Source of the DNA: Bin80 sp965219915
Lineage (GTDB): Bacteria; Bacteroidota; Rhodothermia; Rhodothermales; Bin80
Direction: 5' to 3'
Assembly (NCBI GenBank): GCA_965219915.1
Contig: OZ244794.1
Coordinates: 1,550,001-1,614,000, forward strand
Length of the DNA: 64,000 nucleotides
Shown piece after piece: positions 33,563 to 41,988 of this stretch. The notes under the pieces are model-generated. The model saw only the letters and a list, made by a program, of their open reading frames with translations, did not search any database and was not told the origin of the DNA. Every line of letters begins with the position of its first letter. Position 1 is the stretch's first letter. The translations under genes and the position numbers were made by a program.

Positions 33563-34669
33563 TTATGCTTCTGGTTCCTTTGTGTCCTCCTGATTAGAGG
33601 CCCCATTAACGGAGCCCATGAGAACTGCAATTGGGCGTAAACCATCAATATTTTCAAAGAAAATCTTGATCGTTGCCGTTAGAGGAACTGCCAGAATCAT
33701 ACCCGCAACACCCCAGAGCCACCCCCAGAAGATGAGGGATACGATGACCAGCACCGGGCTCAGGTTCAGACTGAAGGCCATAAGCCGAGGATCTACAACA
33801 TTTCCCATCACCATCTGGATAAGCCACATCACCAACGCTGCTATAATTGGGAAGGTCAGAGTATCGAACTGGAGGAGTGCAAATCCGAACGGAAGAATGA
33901 CGGCAACAAACGAGCCGATATTTGGGATATAATTCAATAGAAAAGCTAGAAATCCCCAAAATACTGGGTAGTCAACTCCAATAATCCAGAGCGCCAGGAA
34001 TATCAGCAACCCGGTCCCCAAACTGACGAGTGTTTTGGCCACCAGGTACTGGCGCACCTGCTGACTGATATTGTCGGTTACAGCGTTAATACGTTCTGCA
34101 ATGTGCGGCGGATACGCTTTTCGTACTTTCACTACCAGTTCTCCACTGCTAGCCAGGATGAATAGCATGAAGAGGAGAACCAGAAAGGTATTGCCGGCAA
34201 ACGTGAACGCTTCACCAATGCCACCCTGCAGCATACGGGTAATGATTGACGGATCAACAACCTGGTTCAAGTCCAAGCGTCCCTCCGCCAGCCCTAATGC
34301 GGCTGCAGTTTGTTGCAGGAGTTCTTCAATGTCTGCTACAACTGTATCAATGCGCGGCAGATAGCGTTCTGTGGCATCTATCAGCGATTCTGCACTTGAG
34401 TACACGATGTACCCAACGACGGTTGCCGCTGCAGCCAGTGTAACAAAAACCACGATCAGGGCAACCGCAATCGGGATGCGACGGGCCTTTAGATAGAGTA
34501 CGATGGGTTGGAAGATGAACGAAAGCAACAACGCCACAGAGAAGGGCACAAGAACGCTACGAAGTTCAAGCAGGGTAACCCCTACGAAGAATGCCGCAAT
34601 CAGCCCCAGCAGCCCGGAAACGAGTCCCTGGGGTTTAATACTGGACAGGTTTGTTTTCAGACCAGCCAC
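33563..34669 (-). CDS. AI-2E family transporter (PerM-type)
   Basis: A 368-residue polytopic inner-membrane protein. The family is recognised by several N-terminal helices, a long central region with A-V-T-D-N-I-S-Q-Q-V-R-Q-Y-L, and the conserved F-L-L-N-Y-I-P-N-I-G-S block near residue 240. The family name comes from E. coli TqsA, but most members have unknown substrates and some are sodium/proton antiporters. A GlsB-type gene follows upstream on the same strand at 34693-34941, 23 bases away. A probable terminator follows downstream. Confidence 0.9.
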   Translation of the reverse strand: MAGLKTNLSSIKPQGLVSGLLGLIAAFFVGVTLLELRSVLVPFSVALLLSFIFQPIVLYLKARRIPIAVALIVVFVTLAAAATVVGYIVYSSAESLIDATERYLPRIDTVVADIEELLQQTAAALGLAEGRLDLNQVVDPSIITRMLQGGIGEAFTFAGNTFLVLLFMLFILASSGELVVKVRKAYPPHIAERINAVTDNISQQVRQYLVAKTLVSLGTGLLIFLALWIIGVDYPVFWGFLAFLLNYIPNIGSFVAVILPFGFALLQFDTLTFPIIAALVMWLIQMVMGNVVDPRLMAFSLNLSPVLVIVSLIFWGWLWGVAGMILAVPLTATIKIFFENIDGLRPIAVLMGSVNGASNQEDTKEPEA

Positions 34670-34692
34670 TTGTCTCTAAGTTGCTAAGCGAT

Positions 34693-34941
34693 TCATTTGC
34701 GGATACGCTCGATGAGCCAGATTACAAACATGGAACCAAGCACAGCAACGAGTATGCTGCGCCAGTCAAACCCACTCACGCCCACACCGAAAAATGCACT
34801 GCCGGCCCAACCCCCGAGGAGCCCGCCCGCTATACCCACAAGCATTGTGGAAAGCAAACTGCGACCTTGTCGGCCGGGATAAATCCATTTGGCCAATGCA
34901 CCGGCAATGAGCCCAAAAACAGCCCAACTGAGAATCCCCAT
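34693..34941 (-). CDS. GlsB/YeaQ/YmgE-family small membrane protein
   Basis: An 82-residue protein with three hydrophobic segments. The family pattern is seen in the N-terminal G-L-I-A-G-A-L-A-K-W-I-Y-P-G, the central G-I-A-G-G-L-L-G-G-W-A-G and the C-terminal I-L-V-A-V-L-G-S. Members are transglycosylase-associated or general-stress membrane proteins with no defined reaction. It precedes the AI-2E gene on the minus strand by 23 bases and is probably cotranscribed with it. Confidence 0.88.
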   Translation of the reverse strand: MGILSWAVFGLIAGALAKWIYPGRQGRSLLSTMLVGIAGGLLGGWAGSAFFGVGVSGFDWRSILVAVLGSMFVIWLIERIRK

Positions 34942-35021
34942 GAAATTATCTGCTTTGTGACAGTAAAGGTACTATCTGTTACGGAGTTTTCCAAAACGGG
35001 ATTCACTTACATCGGGTCAAT

Positions 35022-35930
35022 TCACCAGTGATAGAGCAGGCTGAGGATATGTCCCGGACCATCAAAACCACCCTCAAACGGGATGTACGCATAGTCTGCA
35101 TAGATCCCGTCGAACGAGAGTCCTAAACCAAATGTATAGTCGCGCAACTCATCACTGGAAACGTAGCCTCCACGCAAGTCTACCAGTTCCATGACCTTTA
35201 CGGAGATGCCCACATGTAACCTTGTCAGGTTATCGTCAAACAAGTGGGAGGATTCAAGTGCTAGCGCCAGATCCAGGAGTTGGACATTATCGGTATATCC
35301 CACAATCTGAAGTGGCGACAAAGCTATCCCCCCTTGCAGTAGACGGGGCAGTGGAGTGCGCTCAAACTCCAGCTCACTCATGCGGCCGATATTTCGAACA
35401 GATGCGCCGACATTCAGACTCCGGCTAAGCAGGTCTGCCTGAATACCAGCATCAAATGCATATCCAGATGCATTCGTATCAAAAATACGTTCACGTAAAT
35501 ACCTGCCCGTGATCCCGATGCGCAAACCACGAATAGCACGCGCGTAGCTTACTCCGGCATTGATAAACTGGGCACTGAACGTGCCCTCGGGCGGGCCGGG
35601 TTGCGTACGCGCATCCATATCTCCGCTATCCGTAGCAGTCAGAGACAGACCCCAGGAACTATTACTTCCGGCCGGTAGCTGGGCAGCAATATCGTAGGCC
35701 CGGACATCCCCAACCCATATGCGGTGAGACCCGGCAATCGAACGGCTTTCGCTGGCCAACCCAGCAGGGTTCCAATATGTTGCAAAAGCGTTACTCACGC
35801 TGGCTACTTGGGCATCCCCCATGGAGCCGCCGTGTGCATTGACTCCGATCCGTAAAAAACTTAGGCCGGTGTCCTGTCCCACGACAGGGCCAGCAAAAAA
35901 AGTCAATGCAAGCGCAGCGAGTACACGCAT
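35022..35930 (-). CDS. PorV/PorQ-family outer-membrane protein, paralogue 1
   Basis: A 302-residue protein with a signal peptide (MRVLAALALTFFAGPVVG, then Q-D). It starts its mature part with the family motif F-L-R-I-G-V-N-A-H-G-G-S-M-G-D-A and Y-W-N-P-A-G-L-A, typical of FadL-like 14-strand barrels of the PorV/PorQ/UPF0164 group. PorV and PorQ are T9SS outer-membrane components that shuttle or attach cargo. It begins one base after the stop of the preceding paralogue (335 residues), so the two are coupled. The assignment as PorQ-like or PorV-like cannot be settled by eye. Confidence 0.82.
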   Translation of the reverse strand: MRVLAALALTFFAGPVVGQDTGLSFLRIGVNAHGGSMGDAQVASVSNAFATYWNPAGLASESRSIAGSHRIWVGDVRAYDIAAQLPAGSNSSWGLSLTATDSGDMDARTQPGPPEGTFSAQFINAGVSYARAIRGLRIGITGRYLRERIFDTNASGYAFDAGIQADLLSRSLNVGASVRNIGRMSELEFERTPLPRLLQGGIALSPLQIVGYTDNVQLLDLALALESSHLFDDNLTRLHVGISVKVMELVDLRGGYVSSDELRDYTFGLGLSFDGIYADYAYIPFEGGFDGPGHILSLLYHW

Positions 35931-35931
35931 G

Positions 35932-36939
35932 CTACAGGAAGAACCTCAATGTGACAAGATGCATGGTACCCAGGGCGTACGGTTCCAATACGAAAGTATA
36001 CGCAACTTGTGTGACTAAGAGCCCCAGACTCTGTTCGATCCTAAATCCAGCGCTGGGTCGTGGCCCCCCATCAGAGATCTCTTCCAGACGAGACATTCCC
36101 GTGCGAATTACCAAGGCAGGCACAAGCACGTATTCCGCGCCAACGCGAAAGTGGCTTTTGTGAAGCGTAAGTTCACGGCGGTTGAACACTTGTTGCGGTC
36201 TATTGCTTGAGAAAATTACTTCAGGCTCAAATACATCTCTTACAGAGAACCTGGACTCATACTCAAACAGTAGTTGCAATCGATTCTCTAACAGCATCCA
36301 GGAGCCTCCCAGACGTAGGCGCGTGGGGAACTTATCTGTTATGCCCCTGCCACCGGCACCCGCCGTATCCCAGGTGTACTTGGCAAGCAGGTCGTCCACT
36401 ACAAGGCCTAAATGTACAGACGGAATAACCCGAGTACTTACGCCGATGTCCAGGCCAAAGGTTTGCACAGGAGAAAGTTCTTGATGCAGATCGTTCCTGA
36501 AAAGCTGCAGCCCTATACCTATAGAGGTGAATTGGCCCACACGCAGCCCAAAAGCGGCAAAGAAAGCGTACTCATTTGTAGAGAGCATACCGGTATGATA
36601 CCCACTCAAGTCCCGTTGATCGATTTTGCTGACCCCTGCGTGAATGAGTCCTGCGGCAATACCTGCCAATGGTTTGAGAGGTGTACGGAGTTCTATAAAC
36701 TGCAGTTGTCGGTCCTGTGTCAACAATGCTGCGCTGATCCCGAGGCTTTGGTCTGTCAGGTACGGGGCGAGTGCAGGGTTGTAGAAGGGGCTCGCAGATC
36801 CTGATGCGTCGCCTGCCAAGGCATTGCCTATCGCGATGCCTCGAGCACCGAAACCCATACTTCCAGGAACGCCCGCAGTCTGAGCTATGACTGAGGTAGG
36901 TAAGAGCCACAACAGGCACAATGTGAGAAGTCGTCCCAT
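35932..36939 (-). CDS. PorV/PorQ-family outer-membrane protein, paralogue 2
   Basis: A 335-residue protein with a signal peptide (MGRLLTLCLLWLLPTSVIA, then Q-T). The mature N-terminus has G-S-M-G-F-G-A-R-G-I-A-I-G-N-A and F-Y-N-P-A-L-A-P, the PorV-type pattern, followed by amphipathic strands with alternating aromatic residues. It shares fold and position with the gene downstream but the two sequences differ clearly, so the duplication is old. It starts 4 bases after the stop of the T9SS cargo gene. Involvement in T9SS export of that cargo is an inference from adjacency. Confidence 0.82.
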   Translation of the reverse strand: MGRLLTLCLLWLLPTSVIAQTAGVPGSMGFGARGIAIGNALAGDASGSASPFYNPALAPYLTDQSLGISAALLTQDRQLQFIELRTPLKPLAGIAAGLIHAGVSKIDQRDLSGYHTGMLSTNEYAFFAAFGLRVGQFTSIGIGLQLFRNDLHQELSPVQTFGLDIGVSTRVIPSVHLGLVVDDLLAKYTWDTAGAGGRGITDKFPTRLRLGGSWMLLENRLQLLFEYESRFSVRDVFEPEVIFSSNRPQQVFNRRELTLHKSHFRVGAEYVLVPALVIRTGMSRLEEISDGGPRPSAGFRIEQSLGLLVTQVAYTFVLEPYALGTMHLVTLRFFL

Positions 36940-36943
36940 CGGG

Positions 36944-38533
36944 CTAGTCTATGATCAGGATTTTGCCCCAAAAAGTATCCTTCCGTGATTGGATGGCATA
37001 GAAGTAAGTACCGTTGGCCAGTCGCACCCCTCCCTCATCGGTACCGTCCCAAGCTACTTCGTTTGCACCGGCAGCTCCCCCTGAGAAAAAAATCTCCCGG
37101 ACAAGATTCATTCCGAAGTCGAATATTCGAATGGTTACTGCTTCAGGATTTGACAGATCGAAACGCAGGCGGGTCAATCGGTCTGACGATGGAGAAAATG
37201 GGTTTGGGTAAGCGTACGCTGATACGCGGGGAACCTGCTCACTTGGGATGATCGGAGACAAGTCAGCTGGATCCAGTGGTACTGCCGTTCGATAAATCTG
37301 CCAGGATTTGCCATGATCCAGACTCTTGAAAAGTCCGTCTCCAGATCCAACCCATACGGCATTGCCGACTACTTCTACCGTATACACGGCTGCACCGGGT
37401 CGCATAATACGCGAAGGATCCCGGTGATCAACAAAGTCATTCTCCAACAGGAATGTGTAACCGTCGTCGGTTGATCGATAGAGCCCACGGTCGCAGGCGA
37501 TATAGACGCGTGGGCCGTCAAACCCAAAATCATAGCATTGCTCGCCCTGCAGAGCTGTTTCAAAGGATATGCCGCCATCGCGGGTGACGGACACGCCATA
37601 GCGCTCATTTCTTCCGTTGCCAAGCCAGTTAGTGGCCCAGATAGCCGGAGGCTGTGTTCCACGTGGCTGTTCCTCGATAGAGATGATCCAATTTCCGAGC
37701 AAGCCGTCTTCTGTTGTGTAATGGTGCCACCGGACACCACCGTCCACAGAACGATTAAGACCACCTGCTGTACCCGCCCAGATCGTGCCGGTCCGATCTG
37801 CGAGCACAGCAAAAGCTTGAAAATTGAGACCGTGAAACTGATCCGGTGCAATACCGACAGGTTGTACAGTAAACGGAAAGTCATACTCCAGTTCAGGTGC
37901 CAGGTACGCGGTGGTATCTGGCGGCAGAACGATCCGCTCCCAGGTACGCCCGAAGTCCGTACTGCGACGGATCCCGGCAAGTTGCCCAGCGACCCACAAC
38001 GATTCGTTGGTAGGGTCAAAGCTTATATCCCACGGGGGGCTCAGCGCGGAAACAGTTATGGGCAAAGTAGAAAGTTCAACCGACCCATAAGTAATAAGTG
38101 TATCGTCCGGCGTATCAATCAGTCCCGTACTTACTGGATCGGAATCGATTGGCGGTAGATGTGACAAATAAGTCCACGTATTCCCACCATCAGATGAGTG
38201 CACGAGTCCACGAATCTCATGAACAAGTTGTGACTGTCCATCATTGCCGGATCTGACGTAGTTACCCCCGAGTCCTCCCCAGATATGCTGGCCTTTCACT
38301 TCCAGAGAGTATACAGAGCTCGCAAATCCTCTGAGGGAGTCGACGTTTGCAGCCAGCCAGGTTTCTCCTCCGTCATGGGAGACATTTAAATAGGGGCCTA
38401 TCCATACGGACTCGCCCGCAGCGCTAATATTGGTGATATCATTCGCCAGGATCCCCGGTGAAAAAACGAGATCCTGTGCCTGCAGAGGAAACGCAAAGGC
38501 GATTAAAAGCACCGATATTCCGTTACGAATCAT
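36944..38533 (-). CDS. Secreted beta-propeller protein with T9SS C-terminal sorting domain
   Basis: A 529-residue protein with a signal peptide (MIRNGISVLLIAFAFPLQ, then A-Q). Residues about 20-420 contain BNR/YCF48-like repeats such as S-H-D-G-G-E-T-W, S-S-D-G-G-N-T-W and S-L-D-H-G-K-S-W, forming a sialidase- or photosystem-stability-type propeller. The last 85 residues begin A-Y-P-N-P-F-S-P and contain V-A-W-D-G-T-D-E-G-G-V-R-L-A-N-G-T-Y-F-Y, the FlgD-like Ig fold that serves as a T9SS sorting domain. It is probably exported to the cell surface. Its start overlaps the stop of the lipoprotein gene by four bases (ATGA). Confidence 0.88.
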   Translation of the reverse strand: MIRNGISVLLIAFAFPLQAQDLVFSPGILANDITNISAAGESVWIGPYLNVSHDGGETWLAANVDSLRGFASSVYSLEVKGQHIWGGLGGNYVRSGNDGQSQLVHEIRGLVHSSDGGNTWTYLSHLPPIDSDPVSTGLIDTPDDTLITYGSVELSTLPITVSALSPPWDISFDPTNESLWVAGQLAGIRRSTDFGRTWERIVLPPDTTAYLAPELEYDFPFTVQPVGIAPDQFHGLNFQAFAVLADRTGTIWAGTAGGLNRSVDGGVRWHHYTTEDGLLGNWIISIEEQPRGTQPPAIWATNWLGNGRNERYGVSVTRDGGISFETALQGEQCYDFGFDGPRVYIACDRGLYRSTDDGYTFLLENDFVDHRDPSRIMRPGAAVYTVEVVGNAVWVGSGDGLFKSLDHGKSWQIYRTAVPLDPADLSPIIPSEQVPRVSAYAYPNPFSPSSDRLTRLRFDLSNPEAVTIRIFDFGMNLVREIFFSGGAAGANEVAWDGTDEGGVRLANGTYFYAIQSRKDTFWGKILIID

Positions 38534-39369
38534 TCGACAATCTGTACGGTGTGGCTGACCTGTTGACTGCGAAGTCCGGCGCGGTCGATTGCTTCAAAGA
38601 CGAAGGTGTTCGTTCCCAGAGCATTGTCACTGGCAATAAAGACGCGGCGCGTGAATAATCCATCGCCAGCTGTCACGTCTCCGCTCTCTGAACTTGATCC
38701 ACACGTACGTCGCCCTCCGTCGTCACAAAGCAGGAACCTGCTCCCCGGAGATGTTTCGTTCCAAAACTCTACTTGCTCTATATCACTCAATCCGTCCGGA
38801 TCGGAAACCTCGGCGACAAAAGATAGGCTTCGGGCGGGTTCACCAGCGGCTGGCCGCTGAATGGTTGAAGGAATTGGCAGGTTTTCGATTACGGGTGGAG
38901 ATCCCGGCTCAAAGGAGCGCACATAGATCACGGAGCTTCTGGCCTCGCCACCTAACCGGTTGTTTGCATCTGTGACGTAAACGACGACAGGATAGGTTTG
39001 AACCTCGAGCGCACTCAAGGTTACATCAACTGTACCGGAGTAGGTATTTGTTGCGGAGCGAGGCAGTACACCTCCGTGAATGGGGGCTGCTGTGGTGTCG
39101 GGAGAGAGGATAGCGTAGGTAACCTCTTCAACCGGTATGTCGGAGGCTTGAACGGTGACCGAAAGATTAAGCTCAACAGTCACACTGTCACCGTCAATGG
39201 CTTCTTCATCTAGGAGCGCATACACGATGCGTTGGGGCGCAAGAGAGAAAGCCTCAATCTGTGGAGGTCGTTGATCGACTGAGGATGGACCCGGCACTGA
39301 ATCGCACGCGCCAATGGCGACGATCAGGGACAGAAGTATGAGGTGATTTGTGTGCTTCAAAGTGATCAC
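38530..39369 (-). CDS. Lipoprotein with Ig-like repeats
   Basis: A 279-residue predicted lipoprotein: a hydrophobic signal ends in A-I-G-A-C with the lipid-anchored Cys at 22. The mature part looks like two Ig-like beta-sandwich modules, the second with F-V-A-E-V-S-D-P-D-G-L-S-D-I and a Cys pair (C-D-D-G-G-R-R-T-C) that may form a disulphide. No enzymatic motif is seen. It is coupled on both sides: its ATG overlaps the stop of the M50 protease gene by one base, and its stop overlaps the start of the T9SS cargo gene. Confidence 0.75.
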   Translation of the reverse strand: MITLKHTNHLILLSLIVAIGACDSVPGPSSVDQRPPQIEAFSLAPQRIVYALLDEEAIDGDSVTVELNLSVTVQASDIPVEEVTYAILSPDTTAAPIHGGVLPRSATNTYSGTVDVTLSALEVQTYPVVVYVTDANNRLGGEARSSVIYVRSFEPGSPPVIENLPIPSTIQRPAAGEPARSLSFVAEVSDPDGLSDIEQVEFWNETSPGSRFLLCDDGGRRTCGSSSESGDVTAGDGLFTRRVFIASDNALGTNTFVFEAIDRAGLRSQQVSHTVQIVE

Positions 39370-40538
39370 TATACACTGTATAGCGGTTTTATACTGAAGC
39401 TGAGCACGAATATCGCCAGCGTGAAATAGCCTATCAATTTACGTTTGCGGGTCAGTGGCAACGACACTGGAACAGGTGGATGATCCACCTTGATCACAAA
39501 CACAAGAAGCAGACACCAGGGGAGCCAGCCAAAGTAACCGAACCAGTCTAGCGCATGCGGAATGGCAGCCGCGAACGAGGCCAAAACTAAAATGGTGAGC
39601 GTTACCTGCCACCACAGCTCACCAAATGCACGGCGTGTGCACAAGGCGAGTAGTGCACCGAGTATGAACCAGGTTAGTATGCTTGCCCAAAAGTCATTAC
39701 CGGCGAAATTTATTAATACTGAGGGCAATACCAATGCACCGCCTACGGCCATAGAGGAGAGCATCAGGAATACGAATGCACGGGATATCCGGGCATGCCA
39801 CCGGGGGCCGAAAAGAGCATAGACAATGTGGCCGCCATCCAACTGGCCAACCGGCATCAGGTTGAGTGCCGTGAAAAAGAGTCCCAGCCAGGCCGCGAAG
39901 AGGAGCGGGTAGTGGTACATTTCGTAAAGGGGCGGCACATTCGGGAAGGCTTGCGAGACCGCCCAGTAAAGCGGGGTCGATCCCAGCGTGAGACGACCTC
40001 CAGGTGGAGCGTCAGAAATTGCTGTATCCGGGAATCTGCCGGTAGCACGAATGAACTCAAGTAGCGATTCGTGGCCTCCAACTCCGAACATATATTCTGG
40101 CGAGGGCAGCGTTCCCATCGCCCAGAACAGCAGAATAAGAACCATGATGAATCCCGCCAAGGGTCCACTGGCTCCGACATCAAAAAGTTTGATCCTGTTT
40201 GGGATTGGTTCCCGAATGCTTATGACTGCTCCAAGTGTTCCAATTCCGATCAAAGGAGATGGAATATAATAGGGCAGAGAGGTACTGACCTTGTGCACGC
40301 GCGCGGCGACATAATGCCCGAATTCGTGGACCGTCAAAAAGGCAATGAGTGCTCCACCAAACACAAATGCATCGGCGAGAAAGGTTGCTGTAAAAGGGAA
40401 TCCGCCGAGATCTAATATAGGTTCCCCCGCCGCCCAAGCCTCGCTCCGCCCAATAAACAGCAGAGCACCGGTAAGGGCGGTAGAGAGCAGTGTTACGACA
40501 AAAAGTCCCGCATGGAGCAGGTAGCGATCACGGGTCAA
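39369..40538 (-). CDS. Site-2 protease family (M50) intramembrane metalloprotease
   Basis: A 389-residue polytopic membrane protease, apparently starting at a TTG (40538). The zinc site is H71-E-F-G-H75 in one helix and the third ligand D234 in P-V-G-Q-L-D-G-G-H. These enzymes cut transmembrane substrates such as anti-sigma factors. No PDZ domain is visible between the two active-site helices, so this is the compact class. It heads a coupled run with the lipoprotein, the T9SS cargo and the two PorV/PorQ-like genes. Whether the lipoprotein or an anti-sigma factor is its target is unknown. Confidence 0.9.
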   Translation of the reverse strand: MTRDRYLLHAGLFVVTLLSTALTGALLFIGRSEAWAAGEPILDLGGFPFTATFLADAFVFGGALIAFLTVHEFGHYVAARVHKVSTSLPYYIPSPLIGIGTLGAVISIREPIPNRIKLFDVGASGPLAGFIMVLILLFWAMGTLPSPEYMFGVGGHESLLEFIRATGRFPDTAISDAPPGGRLTLGSTPLYWAVSQAFPNVPPLYEMYHYPLLFAAWLGLFFTALNLMPVGQLDGGHIVYALFGPRWHARISRAFVFLMLSSMAVGGALVLPSVLINFAGNDFWASILTWFILGALLALCTRRAFGELWWQVTLTILVLASFAAAIPHALDWFGYFGWLPWCLLLVFVIKVDHPPVPVSLPLTRKRKLIGYFTLAIFVLSFSIKPLYSV

Positions 40539-40610
40539 CAGTCCAGATGCCGATAATAGGGGTAGGCATGTAATGATAGGCGCGTTCTATGCAAATACCA
40601 GACGAAGTGT

Positions 40611-41816
40611 TCACTTGCGTTTAAGCTGTGACAGGCCGAGTTCTATGCGATCGAATGCTTTTTGCAGATCCTCCATGGATGATGCGTAAGAAATTCTGAT
40701 CCCGTTGGGATCCCCGAAGGCAGCACCGGGGACCAATGCCACCAGATGCTCTTCTAGGAGATAGAAGCAAAGATCATCACTTGAGTTTATAGTCCGCCCA
40801 GACTCTGCAACCATTCCGTAGTAATCGCTGCACTGTGGAAAGAGATAGAAGGCGCCCTCGGGCTTAGGTGCACGGATCCCCGGCACAGATAGCATCCTCT
40901 CAAGCAAGTAGTCGCGGCGCTCGCGAAAGGCCTGGACCATGAGGCGGATGGGTCCCATATCCATATTGAGGGCTGCGACCCCGGCCCGCTGGGAAATACT
41001 ACTGGGTGCAGAAGTGAATTGTCCCTGCATCTTGGCTGCCTGCTTCACGATATCCTCAGGGCCGGCCATATAACCAAGCCGCCAACCCGTCATCGCAAAG
41101 CATTTGGAAAACCCGTTTACGGTAATGGTGCGTTCTTGCATACCGGGAATTGTTGCGATGGGCACATGTACGGCATCGTAGATAACATGCTCATAGATCT
41201 CGTCTGAGACCACCACGACCTGCTCGTAATCGCGCAGCACTTCTGCAAGGGCCGCCAATTCCTCATGTGTGTACACGGATCCGGTTGGATTAGAGGGAGA
41301 GCAGAGAATGAGCACACGCGTGCGTTCCGTGAGTGAGTCTGCCAATTGCTGGGGCGTGAGGCGGTACTGGGTTTCTGCGGTGGTATGAGCGATGACGGGC
41401 TTCGCTCCGGCGAAGCGAGTCATTTCCGGGTAGCTGACCCAGTAGGGGGCGGGAATCAGGACTTCGTCGCCTTCGGCTGCAAGTACGGACACCGCCATAG
41501 CCACTGACTGTTTTGCTCCGTTAGAGCAAAGGATCTGACTCGGGGCGTATTCCAGGTAGTTTTCGCGCGCGAATTTTTCGCAGATAGCCTCCCGAAGCTC
41601 TATCATGCCCGGGTTTTGTGTATATCGCGTGAAGCCTTCCCGAATTGCCTGGATGCCGGCATTAGCAATGGGTTCGGGGGTATTGAAGTCGGGTTCTCCC
41701 GCACTCAATGCAATGACATCGGCGCCGGCCCGTTTGAGTTTTTTCGCACGTCCGGCCATGGCCAGCGTAGCGGAGGGTTGCATGGAGGCAACACGCGGAT
41801 TAAAGAAGGTAGACAT
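40611..41816 (-). CDS. PLP-dependent class I aminotransferase (AspC/AspB-type)
   Basis: A 401-residue fold-type I aminotransferase. The PLP lysine is K238 in G-F-S-K-C-F-A-M-T-G-W-R, and S-N-P-T-G and S-D-E-I-Y-E-H are also visible. This subgroup usually moves the amino group between aspartate and 2-oxoglutarate and often serves aromatic acids or prephenate as well, so the exact substrate is left open. It is a cytoplasmic enzyme. It lies 72 bases upstream of the M50 gene on the same strand and is probably a separate transcription unit, since the spacing is larger than elsewhere in the run. Confidence 0.92.
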   Translation of the reverse strand: MSTFFNPRVASMQPSATLAMAGRAKKLKRAGADVIALSAGEPDFNTPEPIANAGIQAIREGFTRYTQNPGMIELREAICEKFARENYLEYAPSQILCSNGAKQSVAMAVSVLAAEGDEVLIPAPYWVSYPEMTRFAGAKPVIAHTTAETQYRLTPQQLADSLTERTRVLILCSPSNPTGSVYTHEELAALAEVLRDYEQVVVVSDEIYEHVIYDAVHVPIATIPGMQERTITVNGFSKCFAMTGWRLGYMAGPEDIVKQAAKMQGQFTSAPSSISQRAGVAALNMDMGPIRLMVQAFRERRDYLLERMLSVPGIRAPKPEGAFYLFPQCSDYYGMVAESGRTINSSDDLCFYLLEEHLVALVPGAAFGDPNGIRISYASSMEDLQKAFDRIELGLSQLKRK

Positions 41817-41988
41817 GGGTTTAATTGACTGCGAGTAAAATTACAAGTAGGTAATGGTTACGCTAAATGCAGTAAATTTAACTCAGAGCACCGCAATATG
41901 AGCCTGGTTCCGTGGCGTCTATCCGGTTCTAATTGTGGCTGAGTTTGTCGCCTGTTGAATCGTCTGCATTGCTGCCGTGGCATCATAG

